From Neoceratodus forsteri (taxonomy: Eukaryota; Chordata; Ceratodontiformes; Ceratodontidae): a stretch of 64,000 nt of DNA. The translations under genes and the position numbers were made by a program. Below are positions 1 to 10,476 of the stretch, piece after piece. The notes beneath the pieces are model-generated. The model was given only the letters and a program-made list of their open reading frames with translations, was not told where the DNA came from and searched no databases. Each line of letters starts with the position of its first letter. Position 1 is the first letter of the stretch. The DNA lies in the NCBI GenBank assembly GCA_016271365.2, contig CM057452.1, forward strand, positions 1,239,905,001-1,239,969,000, in the 5' to 3' direction.

Positions 1-1564
1 ATCCCTCCTCTTCTCTAGGGAGTACATGTTCAGCTCTGCTAATTTCTCCTCATAGGACTTTCCCCCAAATCCCTGGATCATCTTTGTCACCCTGTGCTGC
101 ACCCACTCCAACAACTTGATGTCCTTCTTCAGGAAGGGGTGCCAGTACTGCACACAGTACTCCAGGTGAGGCCTGACCAGAGACCTGTACAGGGGAAGGA
201 TCACTTTCCTATTTCTGGAGGAGATTCTCCTCGCTATACACTCTACCATCCAATTGGCATTTGCCGTCACCTTCCTGCACTGAGCCAGGTTGTTCATGCT
301 GCTTGTTATAATCACCCCCAGATCCTTTTCTTCCTTGTTACTTTCCTGCTGTACCCTTCCCAGCTAATAGCTCCTCCTCTGGTTTCTAGCTCCAAAGTGC
401 AGTACCTTGCACTTCATGGCATTAAACCCCAGCTGCCATGTTACAGACCTATCCTGTAGTTTGTTCAGGTCCTCCTGCAGTCCCTTCCAGCCTTCAGTGT
501 TATCTACCACAGCTCCCATCTTTGTATCATCTGCAAACAGACTGATCCTACTCTGGACTCCATGTGAGATATCAGCTATGAATATCCCAAACAACATTGG
601 TCCCAGCACCGATCCCCATGGCACCCATCTTGTCACTTCCTTTGGTGATGGAAACTCCCCCCCAACCACAACCCTCTGCTGCCTTCCATTCAGCCAGCTG
701 ACGATCCAGTTGACCATGTTTGTTCCCACACCCATGTATTCCAGCTTCCTCCTCAGCCTCCCATGCAGCACAGAATCAAAGGCCTTGCTGAAGTCCAAAT
801 ATAGGAGATCCACCGCGTGGCCCCTGTCCAGTTCCCTGGTTATTCAGTCATGATACTCAGTTAGATTTGTCTGGCAGGATCTGCCAGAGACAAACCCATG
901 TTGATGACTGTCCTGGAGACTATTGTCCTCCAAGAAGGTCACCAGCCACTCCTTTAGGATTGTCTCCATGAGCTTCCCTACAATAGATGTGAGGCTAACT
1001 GGCCTATAGTTGCCTGGCTCATCCCTGGGGCCACTTTTGTGAATGGGCACCACATGGGCCATCCTCCAGCCCAGTGGTATGCATCCTGTGTCCAGTGAGG
1101 TATTGAACAGGTCAGTCAGTGGTCCCACCAGGATCTCCACCAGCTCTCTGAGTACCCTAGGGTGAATGCCTTGTCCACCTTTAATGCTCTCAATCCTTGC
1201 AGAACCCTTTCCTCCATAATCCCTACATCAGTCACCCCTTCCCCTCCACTACCCACCCTACTCCCCTCCTTGGGTATCTGCCCCCCTTTCTCCTTCATGA
1301 ATACAGAACAGAAGTATTCATTTAATACCTTTGCCTGTCCCCTCCACCTTCTCCTCCTCCCACCCTCAGTCCTTCATAATCCTCACAATCTGGTCTTTGT
1401 TTGTCCTTCTTTCTCTAATGTATCTGAAGAAGTCCTTTTCTCCTTCCCTTATACACTGTGCCAGTCTCTGTTCTCTTGAGTCCTTGGCTGCTCTAACTAG
1501 CCTGGTAACATCCCTGGACTTCTTCATATACTCTTCCTTCTCACCCCCTCCTCCACACTTTCTT
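1..1564 (-). pseudogene. CR1 LINE, reverse transcriptase half (CR1-A, 3' segment)
   Basis: Remnant of a CR1-clade non-LTR retrotransposon ORF2, read right to left and running off the left edge. Order on the minus strand: EN-RT linker (1,366-1,564, with FFRYIRERRTNKDQ), RT block 1 (844-1,140, with NYRPVSLTSIVGKLME), then palm and thumb (364-813, with YLDFSKAFDSV, SVLGPMLFG and FADDTKMG; the FADD codons at 526-537 are intact) and the thumb tail near 1-120. Two frame breaks, near 1,130 and 830, and a degraded PQGS motif (VPWGS) make it non-coding. The endonuclease half lies at 13,701-14,800. The linker reads on sensibly from there, so the two are one element split by L1-2. RT copies its own RNA at a nicked target in living copies of this family. 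Confidence 0.88.
1553..1564. repeat. Left target-site duplication of L1-2
   Basis: CCACACTTTCTT lies just before the T-rich end of L1-2 and matches CCCCACCTTCTT at 13,689-13,700 in 10 of 12 positions. CR1-A coding sequence continues on both outer sides, which supports a true, diverged duplication. Confidence 0.6.
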
Positions 1565-1679
1565 CTTCTTTTTTTTTTTATAAACAATGTTTATTAAGGG
1601 GCATTACATATCAGATTTGTACCTGTATTTATAATACATTTACAAATACATATTTTACAAAAGGATTGACAGCATACAG
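1565..1679 (-). mobile_element. 3' terminus of L1-2 with poly(A) tail
   Basis: The plus strand shows a T-run at about 1,569-1,579 followed by AT-rich sequence, the inverted form of a LINE 3' UTR with its poly(A). The same architecture is seen at the confirmed 3' end of L1-1 (3,545 onward). I read it as the extreme 3' end of L1-2, separated from the rest of its 3' UTR (3,035 onward) by the plus-strand CR1 at 1,680-3,034. This assignment is inferred from position. The sequence is too AT-rich to be diagnostic alone. Confidence 0.6.
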
Positions 1680-3034
1680 GTGTCATACCTGGAGGACAAT
1701 GGCCTCCAGGATGTGAGGCAGCATGGGTTTGTTTCAGGGAAATCTTGTCAAACCAACCTGACACAATATTATGACTGGGTGACAGGTGAGCTGGATAAGG
1801 GTCCTGCGGTGGATGTTCTTTACTTGGAGTTCAGTAAGACCTTCGATCTGGTGCCTCATGGGCTGCCTGGGGGGGGCTAACTAGGGTAAGGGCAGGGGCA
1901 AAACTGATGAACTGGATTACAAGCTGGCTGAGTGGGAGGCTGCAATGGGTGGTGGTGAGAGGGGAGCTCTCAACTCCAAGGCCAGTGACGAGCGGGGTGC
2001 CGCAGGACTCTGTGCTGGGGCAAGTATTATTTGAGCTCTTCACATCAGACATTACACATGGTGTGGTGAGCAAGGTAAATCTGTTCACTGACGACAAAGA
2101 AATTGGAGCAGTGGTGGATGGAGGGAAGGGATGGAAGCAGCTGCAGAGGAAGCTAAGCAAGCTACAGGAGTGGTCAGAGAGGTGGCAGCTGGAGTTCAAT
2201 GAAAAGAAGTGTAAGGTTATGCACTTTGGGGTGAATAACCCAAGGACAGAATACTGGTTGGGTGGGGGGTTATGCTGGGGATCACTGAGGAGGAGAAGGA
2301 TCTTGGGGTAATGATAACAGGGACCATGGACAACACTGGCCAGTGCAGGAGAGCAGCTGCAAAAGTGAACAAAATGTGGGGGTTTATAGCGAGGGGGATT
2401 TCATCCAGGTGAAAAGAGGTGATCTTGCCCCTCTACAGGTTGCTGGTAAGGTCACACTTAGAGTACTGTGTGCAGTTTTGGAGGCCATACATAAAGTATG
2501 ATAACAGGCTACTGAAGGGGGTGCAGAGGAGGGCAACAAAGACGATATGTGGAATGGAGGGGAGAGACTATGATAGCAGGCTGGGAGATCTGAATATGTT
2601 CACCCTGGAGGATAGAGGGGACGGGGGGGGGCATGACAGAGACATTCAAGTATCTGAGGGGAATCAATAAGGATGGGGCAGATGGAGTCTTTAAACTAAG
2701 AAGGGGGAGGGACACCAGGGGGCATGGGCTAAGAATAGAAGTGTGAAGATTTAGGAGGGAAATGAGGAGACACTTTTTCACAGAGAGGGTGGTAACAAAA
2801 TGGAATGCATGATCAGAATGGGTGGTATCATGTAAATCTGTGAACAGCTTTAAAAGGGCATGGGACAGGGAACAGGGGAGAGTGAGGGTGGGGGAGGTGG
2901 GGTGGTAGTGGGATGACAAAGGGAAGGGGGTTGGGCAGCTGCAAACTAGGGGTGCTAGCTGCACATTCGAGCAGACTTAGATAGACCAGGTTATCTGTTT
3001 CTGCTGGCACCTTTTTATGTTCATATACATACAG
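1680..3034 (+). pseudogene. CR1 LINE, 5'-truncated (CR1-B)
   Basis: Reverse transcriptase remnant of a CR1-clade LINE. Three frames cover it: 1,680-1,880 (QHGFVSGKSCQTNLTQ and YLEFSKTFDLV), 1,907-2,311 (INWITSWLSGRLQ-like segment, VPQDSVLG, FTDDKEIG) and 2,419-2,670 (LYRLLVRSHLEYCVQFWRP, VQRRATK). The catalytic FADD is changed to FTDD, the conserved PQGS to PQDS, and at least two frameshifts are present, so it is dead. The non-coding tail runs to about 3,030 and ends in the TTTATGTTCATATAC type of sequence usual for CR1 3' ends. CATACAG occurs at both edges (1,673-1,679 and 3,028-3,034). CR1s often lack duplications, so this 7-mer is only suggestive. The element lies in antisense inside the L1-2 3' UTR. 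Confidence 0.85.
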
Positions 3035-3544
3035 TATATGACAGATACTTATTTAAATATTAAAACAGGAATCGAGTTTTTAGCACAGCTCATATACTAT
3101 TTCCTTTTAAATTTAAGCTAATAGACATACATACTTTATGCAGGCAACAAGTATTCAGGATATTCTGTTATCCTTTTGTGGATTTTACCAGTGAGGAATT
3201 AGGAACAGAAACAGAAATATAGAGGAAGAAGATAAAGCTAGACATTTGCACATCAATATATCTTCTTAACCTATATATTATGAGCATTGTATTAGGTAAA
3301 CGGGAAAGCATATATTCGACTAATCCTAGACGGGACCAGTCCTACTTCAATTTGCTGCTATGACTAGGTCTCAGGTTTTGTGAAACATGCTTATGTGCCC
3401 ATTAGAAGCTAGCTGGCACCTTTCTAATCTCATGCAGGTATATAGGTTAATTAACCTGTGTGTAATGCTCAGTGGTGTGGTGCTGGCCCAATGCTGGGCT
3501 ATTGTTTTTCTTGTGTTGATTAATGCTAGATTCTACAGCCTGCT
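3035..3544 (-). pseudogene. L1-2 ORF2 C-terminus and 3' UTR (segment left of L1-1)
   Basis: Read on the minus strand from 3,544, the frame of the L1-2 ORF2 C-terminus at 10,467 onward continues here after removal of L1-1. It gives an L1-like C-terminal stretch including RKTIAQHWAS and ends at a TGA (3,371-3,373). The rest to 3,035 is AT-rich 3' UTR. The one mismatch between the two copies of the L1-1 duplication turns TGG (right) into TAG (left), which puts an early stop in this segment. The only long frame on the plus strand here, at 3,387-3,635, crosses the L1-1 junction and is not a gene. Confidence 0.7.
3531..3544. repeat. Left target-site duplication of L1-1
   Basis: TTCTACAGCCTGCT directly abuts the T-run (3,545-3,555) that is the inverted poly(A) of L1-1. 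Its partner TTCCACAGCCTGCT is at 10,463-10,476, with 13 of 14 identical. This fixes both ends of L1-1. Confidence 0.92.
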
Positions 3545-4175
3545 TTTTTTTTTTTATTCAGATATTTCAGCATACACAGTGTATAGCATTAGAGTGTTAC
3601 AGATAGCCAAAATGTATGCCGGTAAAGAACATTAAATATCACATAATCAAATACATCTTCCCAATATTAAACAATGCACATCACACATATCTGGAAAACA
3701 GTGTCCTATATCTTCTCGTCCACTCTAGGGCTGAGCTCTGAAATGACAAGTCTTTCCCGTTTATCCAAAATCCCGCCCTGCATTCACAGGTCCTAAAGAG
3801 ATGGCCCCATGATATCCAATGCAAACCCCCAACCATCAAGTGTGGACCTGCCAAACCCTACATTGTAATAACAAGTAAAAGCCTCCAGAAAGAAGGAAGC
3901 AAAAAGGCTAACTAAGAGGAAATAATTTACCTATCCAACTATGAACAAGTCAGTTATCCTTCTTTATGCAGCTGAAATGACACCCTCAATATCCTATGTG
4001 GCCCCTATACCTTGTTTAAAGGTTTTATTAGGAGGTCAGTTAGGTGTGGAGAATGAGAGAAAGAGGGAACACAGCCGTACGGGAGGGAGTGGGGGGGCAG
4101 ATCCACCTACTGTCCCAAATTAATATCCCTGAGCTGTTGCCTGGGAGCCCGATGATTCGGGAAGCATAGAGGGGC

Positions 4176-7100
4176 TTAACCAGAATCCAACATATCCTGG
4201 AGTATCAACCACCTTCTCCATCTGTCATTCCACCCTTTTTGACCCCTGTTATATTTTGCTGCAATTCTCTCATCGTTGGAGAATTCCTGAACTGTTTTTC
4301 GCCATTCCTGCATTGTAGGGACCTCGGCCTGACCCCATTTTCTGGTAATAGCTTTCATTGTAGGTGGAAAAAATATTAATACCTTCTGAAGTTCAGACTT
4401 AGAGGGGGTCAGTTGGGTCACTGAGCAACGGGTAGTGAAGAAATGTGGTTGTAGCCATTCCTTTTCACCGCAGATTTTAACAATATCCCGTATTACTCCG
4501 TCCCAAAAATCTGCTAATTTCGGGCATAAGATAAGCATGTGCGCTAAATTAGGACTCAAACTTCCACACCCTGTCCAGCAGGCAATTGGTTGAAGGTGTA
4601 GCCAGGCAGTCTTCTCTGGGGTCAGGAAGTAGTGAGCTATAACTTTCCAAGCAAATAAACACCACCAAGGGGATTTACAGTACATATCATCGGGATAATG
4701 TCTAGATTTGCCACCCATTGCTGTAGTGGAAGCTGGAATCCATATTTCCTTTCCCATTTAATTAACCATGGGAGTTTATATAAATACTCTAAGTTATGGA
4801 GAAACCAATATAGCTCACTCACTGCAGGATTAGACTTCTGAACATACAGTTTCTCTCTCAGCCAGAGGACTACCTTTGGGGTCTCTCCTATATGAGAGTA
4901 TTGGGGGTGAGTCATTCCACTGATTATTCGGCTGATAAGAACATATTCTCGATATGTATTCCCAGGGACACCGTATAGTCCTTGGATGTAAGAGAATCCC
5001 CCCAAGTTATTCTTCCGTATAGAACTGAAAAACCCATTTGAGCCCTAACCTCTCCCACAACTTAAGAGCCTGTATCATTTATCTATCATCCGGGAGACTC
5101 AAACTCCTGAGAGTACGAAACTGAAAGATATACCGAGGGGGTATCAGGGAAGGGAGAAGCCTACGCCAGGCTTTCCAGAATATTTGGGTAGATTCCAAAA
5201 GATGTTGAGGGTTTGGCATACCAGCCATTAAAACTGGGTCATTGATGTCCCCTAGGAGTGTGGATTCAATCCCAAGCCAAATAGCATTGGTCCGGGCTGT
5301 AAACCAGAGGAGAGCTATATGAAGCATCACGGCCCTAACATAAGTCTCAGAATTGGGGAGATTAATACCCCCTCTGTTTTTTGGAGCCTGCAACTGTTTT
5401 AAAGATACCCTAGGGGGACTGTCCAGCCAGATGAGTCTTCTAGTAAGCCTATTCCATGACCAGATATAACATCTAGGTGGGGGTACAGCTAAGGTTTGGA
5501 TTGGATAGAGCACCCAGGATAGTAATTGTTGATGAACCAACAGAACTCTTTCTTGCATGGGGACTGCCTTCAGCTTCCAGTTACCAATCAAATTTTCTAA
5601 CTGGTGTGTGAGGTGCTCAAAATTATCCAGGTCCAGGTGTGAAGGAAATCTGGTGAGGTGTATACCCAAGTATTTTAATTTAAGTTGGTACCATTTGAAC
5701 GGGTATTTGGATTTTATGTCCCTGGGAGGGAAGTAATTGTACAAGAATGTTTCTGTTTTATTGGAGTTCAGAGTATAACCTGAGAGTTCCCCAAATATGG
5801 AAAGGAGGGCCCAAACTGCAGAGAGTGAGGCACACGGTCAGACAAGGTAAGCAGTATATCATCTGCATATAAAGATATCTTCTGTGGAGTGCCATGGATA
5901 GTAACTCCCTTAACACCCTGATGTATCCGAATAGCGTGTGCTAATGGTTCAATATAGATGGCAAAAAGATAAGGTGAAAGGGGGCGACCTTGCTTTGTCC
6001 CTCGGCAGATTGGAATAGCCTGTGATATCCCTTCCATCACTTTACAGTATGTCTTTGAGGATTCATATATTGTCCTAAGTTGATATATGAATTGATGAGG
6101 AAACCCCATAGTGTTCATGACATTCCATAGAAAAGCCTACTCTACCGCATCAAATGCTTGGCGGGTATCCATGCTAAGAAATATGGTGGGCTCCAGAGAA
6201 TGGACAGCCAGTTGCTGTACCAGCAAAGTCCGGCGGATAGCATCCGCTGCCTGACGCTGCTTAAGAAATCCTACTTGGTCAGGGTGTATAATAAGGGGCA
6301 TTATTTAATCTAACCTATGCACCAGTATTGCCATAAACAGCTTGTAATCCACATTGGCCAATGTAATTGGGTGGTATAAGTCTGGTTTGGTGAGATCCTT
6401 TCCAGGTTTGGGGATATGATTTAGCAGTGAGGTCTTCCAAGAGAGCGGTGGATCCCCCCTTCCTGAACTGACACCAAAACTTGTAGTAGGAGGGGTGTAA
6501 GTTCCTCCCAAAAAAACTGATAGAACTCTATGAGGTAGCTATCAAAACCAGGTGCTTTTCTGGTTTTTCCTCTCTTAATAGCTTGGGATAACTCCTCTTT
6601 ATTAACTGGAGAGAGTAAGCTTGCTTGGCACTCCCTAGTTAAAGTGGAGAGGCCTAACCAATGGAGAAAGGTCAGCCTCGCCTCTTGATTAGCAATGTTA
6701 GAGGTCTGATAGAGCCATGAGTAATATTCCTGAAAAAACACACGTATCTGGGAAGGGAGGCTCACCAAGTTACCACGGGTAGCAGACCATAATTTGGGGA
6801 TTCTGGTAAGAATTCTCTGCCCTCTGACTTTTCTAGCTATGCATCTCATAGAAGCGGGGCCACCCTGATGATTTAAACTATGGAGATAATAGAGTTGGGC
6901 TAGGAATTTCTGGTCCTGTATACCCTGAAGCTGGCTTTTGACGTGGAGAAGTCTCTGATGAAAAAATGATTGCATATGCTTAGAGAGCTTCTGGAGATGG
7001 TCCAGCTCTTGTACCAGTACCTTCTCTGTACGCTCGCTATCCTTCTTTATCCTGGTCCCCCATTCAATTAATGCACCTCTCAACGTAGTTTTAATGATAT

Positions 7101-7951
7101 CCCATAATATTGCTGGGGTATGTCGCTGGCCATTATGGTCAAGGATATCTTGAATTTGTTGCTGAATAAAGTCGCAAGCCTCAGGGGATGCAAGGTGCAT
7201 AACATTTAGTCTCCATGGGGAACATTCTGAGCTGATACCCAAATCTGTACTAGCCTGTAGTGGTCTAAGGTCAGAAAGCAAGGTTGGGTGGTTGTTACCG
7301 CAGACACAGATCCTATAAGGTCCCTAGATACATAAGCATAGTCTAGCCAGGCAGCAGACTGGGTATTTTGGGGCTACCATTTATATTCCCTAGCACTGGG
7401 ATATAGGGTTCTAAATATGTCATACAAGTCTCTTTTATACATCCCAGTTTTCCAGAGTTTCCTAAGGGGGGGTATATCTGCTTCTATTTGGATATTCTGT
7501 ATCTACAGAAGGGTTTACTGTCAGATTCAGGTACTCAGCAATAATGAGGGAGCCCTGGGTGTTCTGATCCAAAACCTTAAAAAATCTTTTCAACTCCACC
7601 GCCTGGGTCCCTGGTGGTAAATACCAGGATACCAGTGTATAGGTTCATCCTGAAAGTGTTTCCACCACCAGAATAAAACATTCCTTTGGGTCCTGGACCA
7701 CATTCAAAGTCTACCCTTGTGATTCTGGAATGTACTAGGATCGCCACCCCATGTCTTCTACCCCTGTTATACGAGGATGCCCCAACCAACTGGTATCATC
7801 TTGTGCCCCCTAACTTAGCATATTCAACCTGGCTCAGGTGAGTCTCTTGGAGAAACACAAATATGGGATTAGCCTTTCCTATATCGCTAAATAGCCTCTG
7901 TCTCTCAATGGGGGTGGCGATACCATGCACGCTCCAGGACCACAATGTCAT
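4176..7951 (-). pseudogene. L1-1 ORF2: endonuclease-reverse transcriptase, frameshifted
   Basis: About 1,258 codons if joined, normal for L1 ORF2. I take the start at 7,951 (MTLWSWSVHGI), which begins the AP-endonuclease domain (LQETHLSQ near 7,830, then GRRHGVAILVHSRIT near 7,700). A linker follows (about 6,540-7,280). The RT domain covers about 5,500-6,510: YHPITLANVDYK in block 1, GTKQGRPLSPYLF (the usual GCPLSP Cys is Arg), and YADD at 5,858-5,869 intact. The C-terminal zinc knuckle CWTGC...HMLILC lies near 4,524-4,584. Breaks: frame changes near 7,790, 6,420-6,510, 6,120-6,300, 5,750 and 4,650-4,740, and DTRQAF in place of DAEKAF. In living copies this protein nicks target DNA and reverse transcribes L1 RNA in cis. 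Confidence 0.9.
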
Positions 7952-9277
7952 GCCCCTTCCCTGTACCTCCTCAGTAACTCCTAATGGAGCCATATCCACG
8001 GTTCCCCCCCTCCCCTCAACCCCCACCAGGCTGCATTTCAATTGTAACCATGAAGTTGCATAATTACATGCTATACAAAGTAACTGACACAACTGACAAC
8101 AGTCCAACATTAAACTAATAGATAAACTAAGTACTAGGATGAGTAAAACCAAACCAGGACGACTTCCACGTGGGGAGCAGTTTATTGCAGTGCTCCAATT
8201 AGGAGTCCAGATCTGGGGGGGGGCTCCCCCCTCCGGCTAACTGGGCACTCCCTGGATTCTCAGTCAAGAGCTCCAGTAAAGGGTAGAAAACAGACTGAGT
8301 CACCAAGTGGAGTCACATGTTCCCAGAGTATTAGGGTGGGGTAAAAAGTAAATGCCCGCATTCCAGGGGCAATTATTTACCTCTTGGAAGGGGTTCTAAA
8401 TATGTATATGAAGCAAAGGTAAATGCCAATACTATAATAAGGGCTGGGTGTGAGGGTAATATTAAGAGGGGAAGGGGAAAAGAAGATAGAGGCATAATCT
8501 CCACTTTGTCTTGCATGGCAGCACACTACCATCTTCAATCCTCCCTCGTCCTGTCAGCATGTCAACCCCCATAGTAACACCTTCTAAGAGGATAAAAATC
8601 CAGCATACAGTGGATTTCCCCATCTGGGATAGAGACTGATCTAATAAATAGGGAAGATTGTATCCAATGATGCTAATCCACTTTGTTGAATTTAAAAAGG
8701 TAATAGGAAAATAGGGAGGAGGGAAAAAAGAAAAAAAAAAAAACACTGATTAGTATTGAGTGTGTCCACTTCAGTGGTGATCAAATATAAATAATAAGGT
8801 ATAAGTAATATAGATATAGTCAATCTGAGGCATAGGACCCTTCCATGAGCACAAAGGATAGCACATAATATAGTCACACAAAGGAGATGCGTGGAGAAAC
8901 ATTCGCCCAGGTACATGTTTCATCCTCCAGCATGCTCTAACAGAAGAATAGTGGAGAACAGTGGAGGTTGTACCCAACATAGCATGCCCTGTGTCAGGAG
9001 GTCAGGAACTCAGTTCAAAGGTATCATAGATTGCCCTGGCAGTCAGTGCTGAGGAGGCTGGGTAATGTAGGTCCAGATGAAAGGGTAAGCTAACTGCCCA
9101 GGCCGCGTGTGTAAAAATGCCTGCGTCCCCCATTTCCCCATCTCTCAGCCTCCTTCAGAATACTCAACAGACAGCAAAAGGCAGAGTAATCCCTTCTCAA
9201 GCCTAGTCATCCTAAAAATTGGAGGAATCCATAAGTGCCGCTGACAAACCAGGAAGACGCTGCTGTACAAGAAGGCT
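7952..9277 (-). other. Unusually long spacer between ORF1 and ORF2 of L1-1
   Basis: These 1.3 kb separate the ORF1 stop (9,278) from the ORF2 start (7,951). No coherent reading frame of known type is visible on either strand. It contains a G-run near 8,215-8,225, an A-run near 8,726-8,743 and scattered short frames. Human L1 has only a short spacer, so this is either a lineage feature or an old internal insertion. L1-5 also has no ORF2 in the 1.1 kb after its ORF1. Confidence 0.6.
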
Positions 9278-10296
9278 CTACACCTTAAATGTGGTGTCTC
9301 CACAATCCTGAGAGACCTGCACTGCTGGCTTAGGTGAGCTACCAGGGTGGTATGCATATTCCTGGAGTATCGCCCTTATATCCCTCAGAGGCTCAGCTTG
9401 TTTACTTCGCTTGTGGGCAGGGGACAGAGAGGATTTACTCGGCGACTGGTGAGTGCGTTTTTCCCTTGTACATGTAGTCTCTGAGTCCATGGCCTCTTGC
9501 GCAGGGAGCAGGTTATTTTGTTGTAGGTATAGCTTTGCCTCGTCCGATGTATCAAAAACTTTTATATAGTTCCCAAGCCATATTTTTAATTTAGCTGGAA
9601 AGATTATTGTAGCTTTTAGGTTATGTGCCTGCAGTTCCTTTTTGGTTGTATGCATCGCTCTCCGTTGCTGCACCACAGCTGGGGAAAAGTCATGGTCGAA
9701 AGTAATTCTATGGGCACCATCCTGCAAGATTTTCTTAAGGCTCCATGCGTTTTTGATGATCTCTTCCTTTTTAATAAAACTCTGCATGCACAAGACAGTG
9801 GAGCACGGTCTTGCTTGGGGGTCTTTGGGGGGGGTAAGAGCCCAATGTAAACGCTCTATGTCGTAGGGACGGAGATGTTGTAGAGCTAAGACCTCATCAA
9901 AGAGGTGTTCAACATATGCTCTAAGGTCTCCTGCTTCCATTCCCTCAGGCACCCCAACAATTCTAATGTTAGACCACCTTGAGCGGTTTTCCAGGTCCTC
10001 AAGTTTCTCTTGCAGATCAATGTTGTCTCTGAGTAATTTAACAGAGACTTGGTATAGTTTATGGATTTTCTGATCATGTTCCCCCATTTTACTTTCAAGT
10101 TTTGCTGCCTTCTGCTCCAAAGCTGACAAGGTATTTTTAGAGCTTGTTGGTCAGCCCTATACTTGGTGCAATAGGTTTGAAACTCCGAGAGGAGCGATGA
10201 CAGCGAGGCCTGTAGCTTACCAAGTGTGACCTGAGGTGGCTCCATTCTCTCATCACTAAAGCTGGTAGTAAACTGTAGAATCCCTGAGTCGTTCAT
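9278..10296 (-). pseudogene. L1-1 ORF1: nucleic-acid-binding chaperone, one frameshift
   Basis: About 339 codons from the ATG at 10,296 to the stop before 9,278, typical of L1 ORF1 (transposase_22-type). The N-terminal part (10,140-10,296) is in one frame and the rest in another. A single-base indel near 10,135 (around CTAAAAATACC on the minus strand) explains the change. Seen in order: a leucine/lysine-rich coiled coil (LEQKAAKLESKM through LQEKLEDLENRSR), the RRM start (NIRIVGVPEGME), then the C-terminal domain with ITFDHDFSPAVVQQRRAM and KVFDTSDEAKLYLQ. A basic, serine-rich tail follows (KRTHQSPSKSSLSPAHKRSK). The family forms trimers that coat L1 RNA. Apart from the frameshift it is well preserved. 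Confidence 0.9.
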
Positions 10297-10462
10297 GATC
10301 AGTCAGCCACGGAATACGAAAGAAAAGGTAAGATATTCAGTCAAAAATAAGGGGGAGATTTTGAGGACCCCTCGTTATGGAATCTGGCAGGTTTTACCTC
10401 TGGGAGTCTGTGGAGAGAAATTAATCAGCCGTCATTTGTTGTCTCATCAAACCGGAAGTTCC
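10297..10462 (-). promoter_or_regulatory. L1-1 5' UTR, presumed internal promoter region
   Basis: The stretch between the 5' boundary set by the duplication and the ORF1 ATG. Its first bases on the minus strand contain AACTTCCGGT, an ETS-like core. L1 elements carry internal promoters in their 5' UTR, so promoter activity is expected from family knowledge. No experimental-grade signal can be read from sequence alone. Confidence 0.45.
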
Positions 10463-10476
10463 TTCCACAGCCTGCT
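10463..10476. repeat. Right target-site duplication of L1-1
   Basis: TTCCACAGCCTGCT, partner of 3,531-3,544. Immediately to the right, L1-2 ORF2 sequence continues in frame on the minus strand. Confidence 0.92.

Larger units (their letters stand above)
3545..10462 (-). mobile_element. Full-length L1-clade LINE (L1-1), inactive
   Basis: A 6.9-kb non-LTR retrotransposon with poly(A) (T-run at 3,545-3,555), 3' UTR (3,556-4,172), ORF2 (4,176-7,951), a long spacer (7,952-9,277), ORF1 (9,278-10,296) and a 5' UTR of about 166 bp (10,297-10,462). A 14-bp target-site duplication flanks it. It is inserted, in the same orientation, near the end of the ORF2 of an older L1 (L1-2) of a different subfamily. 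ORF1 carries one frameshift and ORF2 several, so it cannot move by itself. The clean duplication and modest decay suggest it is among the younger insertions in the stack. Confidence 0.93.

Noticed and set aside
1673..3034. CATACAG direct repeats as proof of a CR1-B duplication
   Set aside because: Only 7 bp in AT-rich sequence, and CR1 insertions often lack duplications. Mentioned but not used as decisive evidence.
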